Shown: piece by piece, positions 32,068 to 40,013 of the stretch
Position numbering within the stretch: the stretch's first letter is position 1
How the letters are laid out: each line of letters starts with the position of its first letter
From: an uncultured Porphyromonadaceae bacterium
Lineage (GTDB): Bacteria > Bacteroidota > Bacteroidia > Bacteroidales > Muribaculaceae
Length of the DNA: 48,114 bases
NCBI GenBank assembly: GCA_946553045.1
Contig: CAMNRO010000020.1
Location: forward strand, 1-48,114
Direction: 5' to 3'
Program-made: the position numbers and the translations under genes
The notes under the pieces: generated by a model
Seen by the model: the letters and a program-made list of their open reading frames with translations, nothing else
What the model was told of the DNA's origin: nothing
Databases searched by the model: none

Positions 32068-34103
32068 TTCTTTAGCTTTGATATGTGCTTTTTTACCTGT
32101 GCCGGAGTAGAGTCTGCCGAACAGTCTTCAAATGTAAGTCTGAACTGACAGCCTTCAGCATATCTGCTGCATCCGTAAGCTGTGCGGCCTTTTATGACAT
32201 GGCCGCTTCCGCATACGGGGCATTCGACTTGCTCGAGTTTGGTAGTGCGTGGCGCTCGGGGTTTGGTCGCTTTGTTTGCTTTCGACGCCGGAGCTTTTTT
32301 TTCTTCAACGGGAGCTGCTATTCTTGTTGATGTATTGTCGGAAAGCACCTTGGTTACAATTTCGCGCATCAGAGAACTGATTTCATGAATGAACAGTCCT
32401 GGAGAATATTCCCCTCGCTCGATGCGGCGAAGCTTGTTTTCCCAGAGTCCGGTTAGTTTTGCCGATTTCAGAAGCTCTTCCTGTATCGTATCTATTAGAG
32501 CGATGCCGGCTTCAGTTGCCACAATATTCTTGCGCTCGCGAGCAATATAGCGTCGCCGGAACAAGGTCTCGATTATATTTGCACGTGTCGATGGTCGTCC
32601 GATGCCGTTTTCTTTGAGGGCATCGCGAAGTTCGTCGTCGTCAACTGTCCGGCCGGCCGTTTCCATTGCTCGCAATAGAGTACCTTCCGTATAGAATTTA
32701 GGCGGTTGTGATGTCTTCTTGGCAAGAAACGGATTGTGTGGACCGCTTTCTCCTATGGTAAATACAGGCAAAACAGCGCTGTCGTTGCTGTCTTCCTTGG
32801 AATCGGCAGCATCGTTTTTAGCCGGCAACAGAACCCTCCAGCCGGGCGAGCATATAACCTTTCCCGAAGCCTTGAACTCGCAGTCATCAGCTTTTCCGAG
32901 CACTGTTGTTGATTCAAATTCGCAATCGGGATAGAATACACCGATAAACCGCATGGCTATTAGATGGTATAGCTTGCGTTCGTCGCCATCAAGGCCGTTT
33001 GGCGACTGGCCGGTCGGAATGATGGCGTGGTGGTCGGTTACTTTTGAATTATCGAATATTTTTTTGTTTTTGGCAATAGGCTTTGCAAGAACAGGCTCTG
33101 TCTGGGCTGCATATGGCGTCATCTTTTTGAGGATAGGCGCTATTTTGGGATGCATATCATCGCTGAGATAGGTCGTATCAACGCGAGGATATGTAGTCAG
33201 CTTTTTCTCATATAGGCTCTGAATGAGTTTCAGTGTCTGTTCGGCAGTCCAGGAGAAACGTTTGTTACATTCCACCTGAAGCGATGTGAGGTCGAAAAGG
33301 CGGGGGGCGGATTCGCGTCCTTTCTTTTTGGTGACAGAGGTAATGGTGAAGTCGCTTTGGGCAATTCGAGCCACAGTCTGCTCGCCCGGCTCTGGCTTGT
33401 CGAACCGGTCACCGGTATATGTGAAATCGACTTCGCGATAGCGGGTATGGAGTTCCCAGCTGTCGGTCGGAACAAACTCGGTGATTTCGCGCTGACGCTT
33501 GACTATCAGGGCGAGAGTAGGGGTCTGGACACGGCCGATAGACAGCACCTGGCCTCTGCCTCCATATTTCAGGGTATAAAGGCGCGTAGCATTCATTCCG
33601 AGAATCCAGTCGCCGATGGCGCGGCACATGCCGGCCTGAAAAAGTTTGTCGTAATCAGCCTGTGGTTTAAGGGCGGAAAAGCCTTCGCGTATCGACTCGT
33701 CGGTAAGCGAAGAAATCCACAGACGGCGAACCGGACAGGCTGTGCCGGCCTTTTTCATGACCCAGCGTTGTATCAGTTCTCCTTCCTGGCCGGCGTCACC
33801 GCAGTTCACAACTTCGTCGGCTTCGCTTATAAGGCGCTCTATGACACTGAACTGATGTTTGTAGCCGGCATCGTCGATAAGTTTGATGTCGTACTTCTCC
33901 GGAAGCATCGGCAACATGCTGAGTGCCCATTTTTTCCATTCGGCTTTATAGTCGTCTGGTTCGAAAAGACAGCACAGATGTCCGAAAGTCCATGTGACGC
34001 GCCAGTCGCCACCTTCGAAATATCCGTCGTGTTTGTCGCGGGCTCCCAGAATCTGGGCTATATCGCGGGCCACACTCGGTTTCTCGGTTATACACAGCCT
34101 CAT
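32064..34103 (-). CDS. topB: DNA topoisomerase III
   Basis: A 679-residue type IA topoisomerase. The N-terminal Toprim domain begins MRLCITEKPSVARDIAQILGA, with NCGDAGQEGELIQRWVMKKAG as the acidic Toprim motif. The catalytic tyrosine is Tyr305 in TTYPRVDTTYLS. LSIGRVQTPTLALIVKRQ and NGIGRPSTRANIIETLFRRRYI are family motifs of the central cavity. The C-terminus carries a zinc ribbon with CPVCGSGHVIKGRTAYGC, after a Lys/Pro/Ala-rich linker. It relaxes and decatenates DNA through a single-strand break. It overlaps mazG upstream and the small Cys-rich gene downstream by four bases each. Confidence 0.95.
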   Translation of the reverse strand: MRLCITEKPSVARDIAQILGARDKHDGYFEGGDWRVTWTFGHLCCLFEPDDYKAEWKKWALSMLPMLPEKYDIKLIDDAGYKHQFSVIERLISEADEVVNCGDAGQEGELIQRWVMKKAGTACPVRRLWISSLTDESIREGFSALKPQADYDKLFQAGMCRAIGDWILGMNATRLYTLKYGGRGQVLSIGRVQTPTLALIVKRQREITEFVPTDSWELHTRYREVDFTYTGDRFDKPEPGEQTVARIAQSDFTITSVTKKKGRESAPRLFDLTSLQVECNKRFSWTAEQTLKLIQSLYEKKLTTYPRVDTTYLSDDMHPKIAPILKKMTPYAAQTEPVLAKPIAKNKKIFDNSKVTDHHAIIPTGQSPNGLDGDERKLYHLIAMRFIGVFYPDCEFESTTVLGKADDCEFKASGKVICSPGWRVLLPAKNDAADSKEDSNDSAVLPVFTIGESGPHNPFLAKKTSQPPKFYTEGTLLRAMETAGRTVDDDELRDALKENGIGRPSTRANIIETLFRRRYIARERKNIVATEAGIALIDTIQEELLKSAKLTGLWENKLRRIERGEYSPGLFIHEISSLMREIVTKVLSDNTSTRIAAPVEEKKAPASKANKATKPRAPRTTKLEQVECPVCGSGHVIKGRTAYGCSRYAEGCQFRLTFEDCSADSTPAQVKKHISKLKK

Positions 34104-34888
34104 TCCGCAGACTTGGCTTTATTCCAAAGCTCGTCCATCTGTGAGAGAGTCATGTCTTTAAGCTGCAGACCGGACGCTTTGGCAGATTCTTCGATATAGT
34201 TGAAGCGGGATATGAATTTGCGGTTTGTGCGCTCGAGGGCATTTTCCGGATTGACGCCGTGAAGACGCGCCGCATTGATAACCGCGAAAAGAAGATCACC
34301 GAATTCTGCTTCGATGTCGGTGCCTTGCCCGGATTTAACGGCTTCTTCTACCTCGTCGGCTTCTTCGCGTACCTTCGGCCACACGTCTTCCTTGTTTTCC
34401 CAGTCAAAGCCTACATTGGCGGCTTTTTCCTGAATTCGATAAGCCTTGACCAAAGCCGGAAGGGCGGCCGGAACACCGGCGAGTACCGAACGGTTGCCGC
34501 CCTTCTCCTTGAGTTTTATCTGCTCCCAGTTTAATTCTACCTGATGTGCAGTATCTGCCTGAACATCACCGAATACATGCGGATGCCTGAAGATGAGTTT
34601 ATTGTTGAGGGCATCGGCCACGTCAGCAATGTCAAACTGGCCTTTTTCGCTTCCGATAAGGGAATAGAAGAGAACATGAAGAAGAACATCGCCCAATTCT
34701 TTCTTGATTTCAGGCTGATTCTCGTCAAGAAGGGCCTGAGCGAGTTCATATACTTCTTCAATAGTGTTCGGACGCAGGCTTTCGTTGGTCTGCTTTGCAT
34801 CCCAGGGGCATTTTACGCGCAGAATGTCGAGGGTGTCTATCACCCTTCCGAGCGCTTCGAGTTTCTCTTCTCTGCTATGTTGTGTCAT
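34100..34888 (-). CDS. mazG: Nucleoside triphosphate pyrophosphohydrolase MazG
   Basis: A 262-residue MazG with two tandem domains. The N-terminal one has LRVKCPWDAKQTNESLRPNTIEEVYELAQAL, followed by IKKELGDVLLHVLFYSLIG, the EExxE/ExxD metal site. The second has VREEADEVEEAVKSGQGTDIEAEFGDLLFAVINAARL. MazG hydrolyses non-canonical or surplus NTPs to NMP and pyrophosphate. It overlaps the dsbD stop at its start and the topB start at its end (ATGA), so it is translated as part of the six-gene operon. Housecleaning of nucleotides beside a topoisomerase and an AlkD-like protein is a natural grouping. Confidence 0.95.
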   Translation of the reverse strand: MTQHSREEKLEALGRVIDTLDILRVKCPWDAKQTNESLRPNTIEEVYELAQALLDENQPEIKKELGDVLLHVLFYSLIGSEKGQFDIADVADALNNKLIFRHPHVFGDVQADTAHQVELNWEQIKLKEKGGNRSVLAGVPAALPALVKAYRIQEKAANVGFDWENKEDVWPKVREEADEVEEAVKSGQGTDIEAEFGDLLFAVINAARLHGVNPENALERTNRKFISRFNYIEESAKASGLQLKDMTLSQMDELWNKAKSAE

Positions 34889-36864
34889 CGTTGTTTGTAA
34901 GTTTCAATTCCTTCTTCAAGCCATGCGGTAAACGCACCTACATTTTCATCGTAAACGCGTGGTGCGGAAAGCGGTTTGCCCTTGTTGTCGAGCAGAATAT
35001 AATATGGCTGTGAGGATATTCCGAATTTGTGATACTGGAGATAGCTCCAGCGTTCGCCTACGGTGGTGAGCGTCTTGGTCTTGCCGTCTTCTGTCACAAT
35101 CATTGGCTCGGCAAGTTCTTTCTTGTCGTCGACCATGAGAACAATCATTACATAGTCCTGCTCGATGATTCCGCGTACAGCAGGAGTGTCGAATACGGCA
35201 CCTTCCATCTTGCGGCAGTTGACGCATGCGTAGCCCGAGAAGTCTACGAGCACGGGTTTGTTGTGTGCGGCGGCATAGGCCATGCCTTCGTCGTAATCAT
35301 GGAATTTCTGGAATTCACCTCCGTAGAGGTTGAAGTCCTGTGTGTACAGCGGAGGGGCAAAAGCGCTGATGGCCTTTAGCGGAGCGCCCCAAAGACCGGG
35401 CACAAGATATACAGCGAATGCGAACGAACCAAGCGCAAGGAAGAAACGTCCGACCGGAGTGTGCTCCATCGGAGAATCGTGGCTGAAACGGAGCTTGCCG
35501 AGAAGGTACATGCCGAGGAGGACGAACAGCACAATCCAAAGAGCGATAAAGACTTCGCGGTCAAGAATGCGCCAGCCGTACGCAAGGTCGGCGACTGACA
35601 GGAATTTTAGCGAAAGTATGAGTTCGATAAAGCCCAGCACCACTTTAACGGTATTGAGCCAGCCGCCGGATTGGGGCAGCCCTTTGAGCATGGAGGGGAA
35701 GAATGCAAAGAGGCCGAAGGGAAGGGCCAGGCCGAGAGCGAAACCGCCCATGCCCAATAGCGGGCCGAGAAGGTTCTGCTGCGAGAAGGCTTCGACAAGT
35801 AATGTGCCGATAATAGGACCTGTGCATGAGAATGAAACCAGCACAAGGGTGAAGGCCATGAAGAATATGCTGAGTAGTCCGGTTGTGTTTTCAGCTTTGT
35901 TGTCGATGGCTGTAGACCAGCTTGAGGGCAGGCTGAGATTAAATGCGCCGAAGAAAGAAATGGCAAACACTACGAGCAGCACAAAGAAAATGATGTTGAA
36001 CACTGCTCCGGTCGCTATCTCATTCAGTTTGCCTGGCCCGAAAATGACTGTCAGCAATATGCCGAGCACAAGGAAAATAACGATAATGCTTGCACTGTAT
36101 ATAACGGCATCGGCAATCGAACGGCGACGGCTTTTGTTCTTTTTCAGGAAGAAACTTACGGTCATAGGAATCATAGGCCAGACGCAGGGCGTCATGAGCG
36201 CTACGAGGCCTCCGAGGAATCCGAAAAGAAGTATCGCCCAATAACTTTGTGCAGTGGTGTTTGTTTCGACGGCAACGGGCTCCCACCATTCGTTTTCGGT
36301 CTGAGTTCCTGCTGTTGCTGCCGGGCTGGTTGCTGCCGGAACTGCATCGGTTTCAGTATCTGCTGTTTGAACAGCTGCAGACATGTCTCCGAAATCCAGG
36401 GAGAACTCATATTTGGCCGGAGGGGTGCAAGAATTGTCGTTGCATGCCATGAACTTCACATAACCTTTGATATTCACGCCCTTGACCCCGTCGCTTAATT
36501 CGAAATCACGTTTTAGCTCTACAGTGCCCTGAAGCCAAGGCAGGTTGAGATTTAGAAACTCGTCGAAGTGCACTGTCGGTTGCGAATCCGTGGTCGTTCC
36601 GCTTGTCATGACGAGGCCTGCCGTCGGTTCTACTTCGATTGATGTGGCATCGGGTACTCCCGGCTCATCGCCCATGTCGGGCATTTCAACTCCATATATA
36701 TGCCAGCCTGATTCAATGTTGGCTGTAATGATTAATGTGCCTTTCTGGGCCGTCTTGTTTTCGATACGGGCTGACCACTCTACATGCGACGGGGCGGCCG
36801 CGGCGATTCCGTGGACAAGCAATGCGATAAGAGCCGTCAATACGGCGGTTGTCATTCGTTTCAT
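34885..36864 (-). CDS. dsbD: Thiol:disulfide interchange protein DsbD
   Basis: A 659-residue transmembrane electron carrier. In order: signal peptide (1-23); a DsbD-alpha-like domain (about 25-150) with a CNDNSC pair; a Pro/Ala/Thr-rich linker; a membrane domain with about eight helices (about 205-500), including LMTPCVWPMIPMT and SFSCTGPIIGTL with the conserved Cys pair; and a C-terminal thioredoxin-like domain with CVNC at 547-550. It brings reducing power from cytoplasmic thioredoxin to the periplasm, for disulfide isomerases and cytochrome c maturation. The 156-residue gene directly upstream repeats the alpha-type domain. Both ends overlap neighbours by four bases. Confidence 0.93.
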   Translation of the reverse strand: MKRMTTAVLTALIALLVHGIAAAAPSHVEWSARIENKTAQKGTLIITANIESGWHIYGVEMPDMGDEPGVPDATSIEVEPTAGLVMTSGTTTDSQPTVHFDEFLNLNLPWLQGTVELKRDFELSDGVKGVNIKGYVKFMACNDNSCTPPAKYEFSLDFGDMSAAVQTADTETDAVPAATSPAATAGTQTENEWWEPVAVETNTTAQSYWAILLFGFLGGLVALMTPCVWPMIPMTVSFFLKKNKSRRRSIADAVIYSASIIVIFLVLGILLTVIFGPGKLNEIATGAVFNIIFFVLLVVFAISFFGAFNLSLPSSWSTAIDNKAENTTGLLSIFFMAFTLVLVSFSCTGPIIGTLLVEAFSQQNLLGPLLGMGGFALGLALPFGLFAFFPSMLKGLPQSGGWLNTVKVVLGFIELILSLKFLSVADLAYGWRILDREVFIALWIVLFVLLGMYLLGKLRFSHDSPMEHTPVGRFFLALGSFAFAVYLVPGLWGAPLKAISAFAPPLYTQDFNLYGGEFQKFHDYDEGMAYAAAHNKPVLVDFSGYACVNCRKMEGAVFDTPAVRGIIEQDYVMIVLMVDDKKELAEPMIVTEDGKTKTLTTVGERWSYLQYHKFGISSQPYYILLDNKGKPLSAPRVYDENVGAFTAWLEEGIETYKQR

Positions 36865-37331
36865 TTGGCTGGTTTTACAGGTATGGATATGTTTTCGGTT
36901 TTAGGCGGCCTGCATGAAGTGCCGTCGCATGCCATATATGATATTTTGCAGTTGATTCTTGCAGAATCTTTGTCTGTCACTTTAAAAGGAACCGTAAATT
37001 CCACGTTTGAATCCCACCACGTGAGCGTCATGTCGAATAACTTATCCTCAACTTCGATAGGCTTGCGTTTTGGAGTTACCGCAGACACGAATTTCACACC
37101 GGTGCTCCCCGACAGATCGAATGTAGTGGCTTTGGGGCCGCCTTCGGGTATTGAGAGACCATATAAGTGCCAGCCCGGGGCTACAAGAGCACGGAATGTG
37201 ACAGTCCCGGTGCCGTCAGGCGCCGTTTTTATGAATGAACGCCACCTTACCGGTGTCGCTGCCTCCTGAGCCCATGCACAGGCTGCAAAGATGATAAAAG
37301 ATATTATCGCAAAAGAAATCCGTTTCAACAT
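36861..37331 (-). CDS. Stand-alone DsbD-alpha-like periplasmic protein
   Basis: A 156-residue exported protein with a signal peptide (MLKRISFAIISFIIFAACAWAQ). The rest resembles the N-terminal DsbD-alpha domain: PVRWRSFIKTAPDGTGTVTFRALVAPGWHLYGLSIPEGGPKAT, and near the C-terminus YMACDGTSCRPPKTENISIPV with a Cys pair (C-x4-C) in the place where DsbD-alpha has its redox cysteines. The full-length DsbD encoded next has its own copy with CNDNSC, so this is a duplicated, separate partner domain. It may accept electrons from DsbD and pass them to other periplasmic proteins; that is inferred. It is the first gene of the six-gene operon. Confidence 0.88.
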   Translation of the reverse strand: MLKRISFAIISFIIFAACAWAQEAATPVRWRSFIKTAPDGTGTVTFRALVAPGWHLYGLSIPEGGPKATTFDLSGSTGVKFVSAVTPKRKPIEVEDKLFDMTLTWWDSNVEFTVPFKVTDKDSARINCKISYMACDGTSCRPPKTENISIPVKPAK

Positions 37332-37414
37332 ATAGGCTCTATTTGTTTGGTTTCGTGGTTATTGATTTGCTTTTTTCATAAGCCCGCGCAGAGTCGTGCA
37401 CAGATTCGGGCATG

Positions 37415-37422
37415 CAAAGTTA
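37415..37422 (-). promoter_or_regulatory. Candidate -7 element of the dsbD-topB operon
   Basis: On the minus strand it reads TAACTTTG, identical to the -7 boxes before the Lrp-like and tRNA-Thr genes. It lies about 84 bases before the first gene. The -33 position has TTTC rather than TTTG at a 20-base spacing (37442-37445). A T-rich tract further upstream could act as an UP-like element. Confidence 0.45.
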
Positions 37423-37472
37423 CGATATAGACGTTGAAAATGAAACTTAAAAAACACAAAAAACGCAAAAAT

Positions 37473-37489
37473 GAAGCCTCCGTGGCTTC
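37473..37489 (-). terminator. Orphan leftward-facing hairpin with long T-tracts
   Basis: GAAGCC (37473-37478), loop TCCGT, GGCTTC (37484-37489). On the minus strand the hairpin is followed by ATTTTTGCGTTTTTTG and further T-rich sequence, the form of an intrinsic terminator. No minus-strand gene lies to its right, so it may block antisense transcription from the divergent promoter, or be a chance feature of a promoter-rich AT tract. Confidence 0.35.
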
Positions 37490-37509
37490 TCTACCTCAAA
37501 AAAAATCGT

Positions 37510-37517
37510 TAACTTTG
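37510..37517 (+). promoter_or_regulatory. Candidate -7 element for the starch synthase-like gene
   Basis: TAACTTTG matches TAnnTTTG and lies 62 bases before the ATG at 37580. The -33 region has CTTC instead of TTTG at a 20-base spacing, so it is a moderate match. Confidence 0.45.
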
Positions 37518-37579
37518 CCTCATTGATTTAAACGGAAATTTTAAACACCTTCTAAAATCTCTCTCCTTAAGCTCCAAGA

Positions 37580-38389
37580 ATGGACGTCAACAAAGTGCTA
37601 TACATCTCGCAGGAGATAGAACCTTACCTTCCGGCCAGCCCGATGGCTACATTCGGCCGCAATCTTCCTCAGGGAATTCAGGAACGAGGCGCAGAAGTGC
37701 GCACATTCATGCCGCGATACGGCGCTATTAACGAGCGCCGCAATCAGCTTCATGAGGTGATACGCCTTTCCGGCATGAATATTATTATTGATGATACCGA
37801 TCATCCTCTTATCATCAAGGTGGCAACTCTGCAGCCAACACGCCTGCAGGTCTATTTTATAGATAATGATGATTATTTTCTGCGTCATTCGCCAGGTAAG
37901 CTTGAGACAGTGGAAGACCCCGAGGCCAACGACGAACGTACCATCTTCTTCGTTCGCGGTGTTGTCGAAACCGTCCGAAAACTCCGCTGGGAGCCTTCGG
38001 TGGTGCATTGCACGGGCTGGATTACTGCGCTCACACCTCTTTATCTGAAACATATCTATCCCGACGACCCTTCTTTCCGTTCGAGCAAGATTGTTTTCTC
38101 GCTTTTCAACGATCCGTTTGAAGGCAACTTTGATTCCCGCGCTGTCGAGAAACTCAGAGCCGAAGGTTTTTCGGACGAACTCCTGTCAAGTCTGATTGAC
38201 GGAGACGGCAATGTCGATTACGTTAAACTTAACAAAATCGCAATTGACTATGCCGATGCCCTTGTGGTTGCCACGCCCGAAGTAAATCCTGAAGTGCTTG
38301 AATACGCCAAGGCATCGGGCAAGCCATTGCTCGAATATCCGGGTGAAGACATTGTCGGTGCATATCACGAATTCTACAAATCACTATAA
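37580..38389 (+). CDS. Starch/glycogen synthase N-terminal-domain protein
   Basis: A 269-residue protein that matches only the N-terminal GT5 (starch synthase catalytic) domain: KVLYISQEIEPYLPASPMATFGRNLPQGIQERGAEVRTFMPRYGAINERR, then VYFIDNDDYF, VVHCTGWITALTPLYLKHIYP and YADALVVATPEVN at the C-terminus. The second GT-B domain with the nucleotide-sugar site is missing, and the frame ends cleanly, so this looks like a natural short form and not a decayed gene. It may regulate or prime glycogen synthesis, or act on another substrate. The complete GT3 glycogen synthase lies 5 kb downstream. It leads the DUF4270 gene by 23 bases. Confidence 0.85.
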   Translation: MDVNKVLYISQEIEPYLPASPMATFGRNLPQGIQERGAEVRTFMPRYGAINERRNQLHEVIRLSGMNIIIDDTDHPLIIKVATLQPTRLQVYFIDNDDYFLRHSPGKLETVEDPEANDERTIFFVRGVVETVRKLRWEPSVVHCTGWITALTPLYLKHIYPDDPSFRSSKIVFSLFNDPFEGNFDSRAVEKLRAEGFSDELLSSLIDGDGNVDYVKLNKIAIDYADALVVATPEVNPEVLEYAKASGKPLLEYPGEDIVGAYHEFYKSL

Positions 38390-38412
38390 AAACGCCACTG
38401 ACAGGCAAAACT

Positions 38413-39804
38413 ATGAAAATTCCTGTTGTTAGAGCACTTGCGGCTGCATTGCTGCTGGGTGCGTTTACAGCTTGTGATGACAATGCCTCTGAAATAGGCT
38501 CGTCGCTTGTTGGCGACGAGGTGAGCATCGTCATCGATTCTGTGTTCACGGTTTCCGGCCATTGCGAGGCAATAGAAGCAATCAGACCCAGAACCACAAC
38601 ACAGATGCTGGGTAAGATTGATATTCCGGCGTTCGGCTCGATTTCGAGTTCTGTTGTTTCGCAGTTCCTTCCTTCGACCGAACTTGATACAGCGAATTTC
38701 GCGCCTGCCGATGTTGATTCGCTTATCTTGACCCTTCGATATGCCTATGATGCATTTATAGGTGACTCTGTAGCTCCGATGGGAGTGCGGGTTTTTGCCC
38801 TCGACAAGCAGCTCCCGTCTAAGATTGCAAGCGATTTCAATCCAAATGGCTACTACAACCCCGAGAAACCGCTCGCAAGCACTATTTTTAATGCTACTTC
38901 TATGGGAAGCGACTCCATCGCCAAACTCGGATATCGCGATATCCGTTTTTCTCTTCCGCGTGAACTTGGTCGCAAACTTTTCCAGAGCTTTATTGACAAT
39001 CCTGACTCGTATGCCAACGGTCAGGTATTTTCCGAAGAAGTTTTCCCGGGTATTTATTGCGAAAATGCATTTGGCTCGGGTCGTCTTACTCTTGTTACCA
39101 GTACTTTTATGTCTATGCACATGAGACATATCGGATACGATGAGGAAGAAGAAAAACTTGACACTCTTGATGCTGTGCATCAATATTATCTGGTCACTCC
39201 CGAAGTGATTAACAATAACAATCTTTCGGTGAAACTGTCGGACAATGTTACGTCGCTTGTTGCCGAAGGGAAAAACATGCTTGTAGCTCCTTCCGGTTAT
39301 GAAGTGCAGTTTAAATTTCCGACGCGAGAAATTCTATCGCGTTTCCGGGAACATCAGGCCGGTGTCGGCGTAATTAATGCTCTGACATTCTCTATTCCTG
39401 CAGATTCGCTTGTAAATGAAGATGGAGTGACGGCACCCCCGTATGCCCTTATGGTGCTTAAGAAAGACCGGGAATCTTTCTTTGCCGACAATAAATTGCC
39501 GGATAATATCACTTCGTTCTACGCGACATATAACTCTACGACACAGTCCTATGATTTTGCTTCGATGAGATCTTATATCATCGAAATGCTCAACAAGGAG
39601 ACTCTTGAAGATGAAGATTGTCTCTTCAGCCTTATCCCTGTGCAAGTTAATTACGAAACAGTATCTTCGGGCAGTTACTATGATACATCTACTCAGAAAA
39701 TAGTTTCAGAAGTTCTTCCATACCTTGTATCGCCGGTTGCTGCAGTAGTAAGACTTGAAGATGCTGAAATTAAATTCACATATAGCTTGCAGAGTCAAAA
39801 ATAA
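38413..39804 (+). CDS. DUF4270 lipoprotein
   Basis: A 463-residue lipoprotein with a signal ending in FTAC (Cys21). I recognise it as a DUF4270 protein by the N-terminal NASEIGSSLVGDEVSIVIDSVFTVSGHCEAIEAIRPRTTTQMLGKID segment and the repeated strand-rich body (e.g. GSISSSVVSQFLPSTELD, GYRDIRFSLPRELGRKLF). It is expected on the periplasmic or outer-membrane face. No catalytic motif is visible. It follows the starch synthase-like gene by 23 bases and is presumably cotranscribed. The function of DUF4270 is not known to me. Confidence 0.85.
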   Translation: MKIPVVRALAAALLLGAFTACDDNASEIGSSLVGDEVSIVIDSVFTVSGHCEAIEAIRPRTTTQMLGKIDIPAFGSISSSVVSQFLPSTELDTANFAPADVDSLILTLRYAYDAFIGDSVAPMGVRVFALDKQLPSKIASDFNPNGYYNPEKPLASTIFNATSMGSDSIAKLGYRDIRFSLPRELGRKLFQSFIDNPDSYANGQVFSEEVFPGIYCENAFGSGRLTLVTSTFMSMHMRHIGYDEEEEKLDTLDAVHQYYLVTPEVINNNNLSVKLSDNVTSLVAEGKNMLVAPSGYEVQFKFPTREILSRFREHQAGVGVINALTFSIPADSLVNEDGVTAPPYALMVLKKDRESFFADNKLPDNITSFYATYNSTTQSYDFASMRSYIIEMLNKETLEDEDCLFSLIPVQVNYETVSSGSYYDTSTQKIVSEVLPYLVSPVAAVVRLEDAEIKFTYSLQSQK

Positions 39805-39816
39805 TCCTTAACTTTG
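39786..39816 (+). promoter_or_regulatory. Promoter of tRNA-Thr
   Basis: CTTG (39786-39789), 19-base spacer, TAACTTTG (39809-39816). This is a good Bacteroidetes -33/-7 pair, overlapping the end of the DUF4270 gene. Transcription would start about 39823, nine bases before the mature tRNA. Confidence 0.65.
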
Positions 39817-39831
39817 CACTGCTTTTTGAAG

Positions 39832-39904
39832 GCCGCAATAGCTCAGTTGGTAGAGCATTTCATTCGTAACGAAAAGGTCGTGGGTTCGAGTCCCACTCGC
39901 GGCT
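39832..39904 (+). tRNA. tRNA-Thr (anticodon CGU)
   Basis: A 73-base cloverleaf: acceptor GCCGCAA / TCGCGGC, D-arm GCTC-AGTTGGTA-GAGC, anticodon loop TTCGTAA with CGT at positions 34-36, variable loop AGGTC, T-arm GTGGG-TTCGAGT-CCCAC, discriminator T. No CCA is encoded. Two A.C mispairs weaken it: A6.C67 in the acceptor stem and A31.C39 at the top of the anticodon stem. It reads ACG codons; a tRNA-Thr(UGU) elsewhere could cover them too. Confidence 0.92.
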
Positions 39905-39918
39905 CAAAATAAAATTTA

Positions 39919-39955
39919 GAGCGGGCTGTGTTGCAATTTGCAATGCAGCTCGTTC
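39919..39955 (+). terminator. Hairpin after tRNA-Thr
   Basis: A 17-base stem: 39919-39935 pairs with 39939-39955 around a 3-base ATT loop. Four of the pairs are G.U (two left-arm G with right-arm T, and TG/GT near the loop), which only work in plus-strand RNA. That gives the direction. It sits 14 bases after the tRNA. No strong U-run follows, so it may be a processing or stabilising element as well as a terminator. Confidence 0.65.
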
Positions 39956-39961
39956 TGATTA

Positions 39962-39993
39962 ATTGGCAAATATCGGGGAAATGATTATTTTTG
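39962..39993 (+). promoter_or_regulatory. Promoter of the DUF4153-thioredoxin-pyrF operon
   Basis: ATTG (39962-39965), 20-base spacer, TATTTTTG (39986-39993). It matches the TTTG/TAnnTTTG pattern closely and lies 20 bases before the ATG at 40014, giving a short leader. Confidence 0.6.
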
Positions 39994-40013
39994 CATAATA
40001 AAATGGCATTTAT

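Noticed and set aside
35330..36244. A 304-codon plus-strand frame opposite dsbD
   Set aside because: It covers the membrane domain of DsbD in antisense, and its Arg/Lys/Pro-rich composition is an artefact of that.
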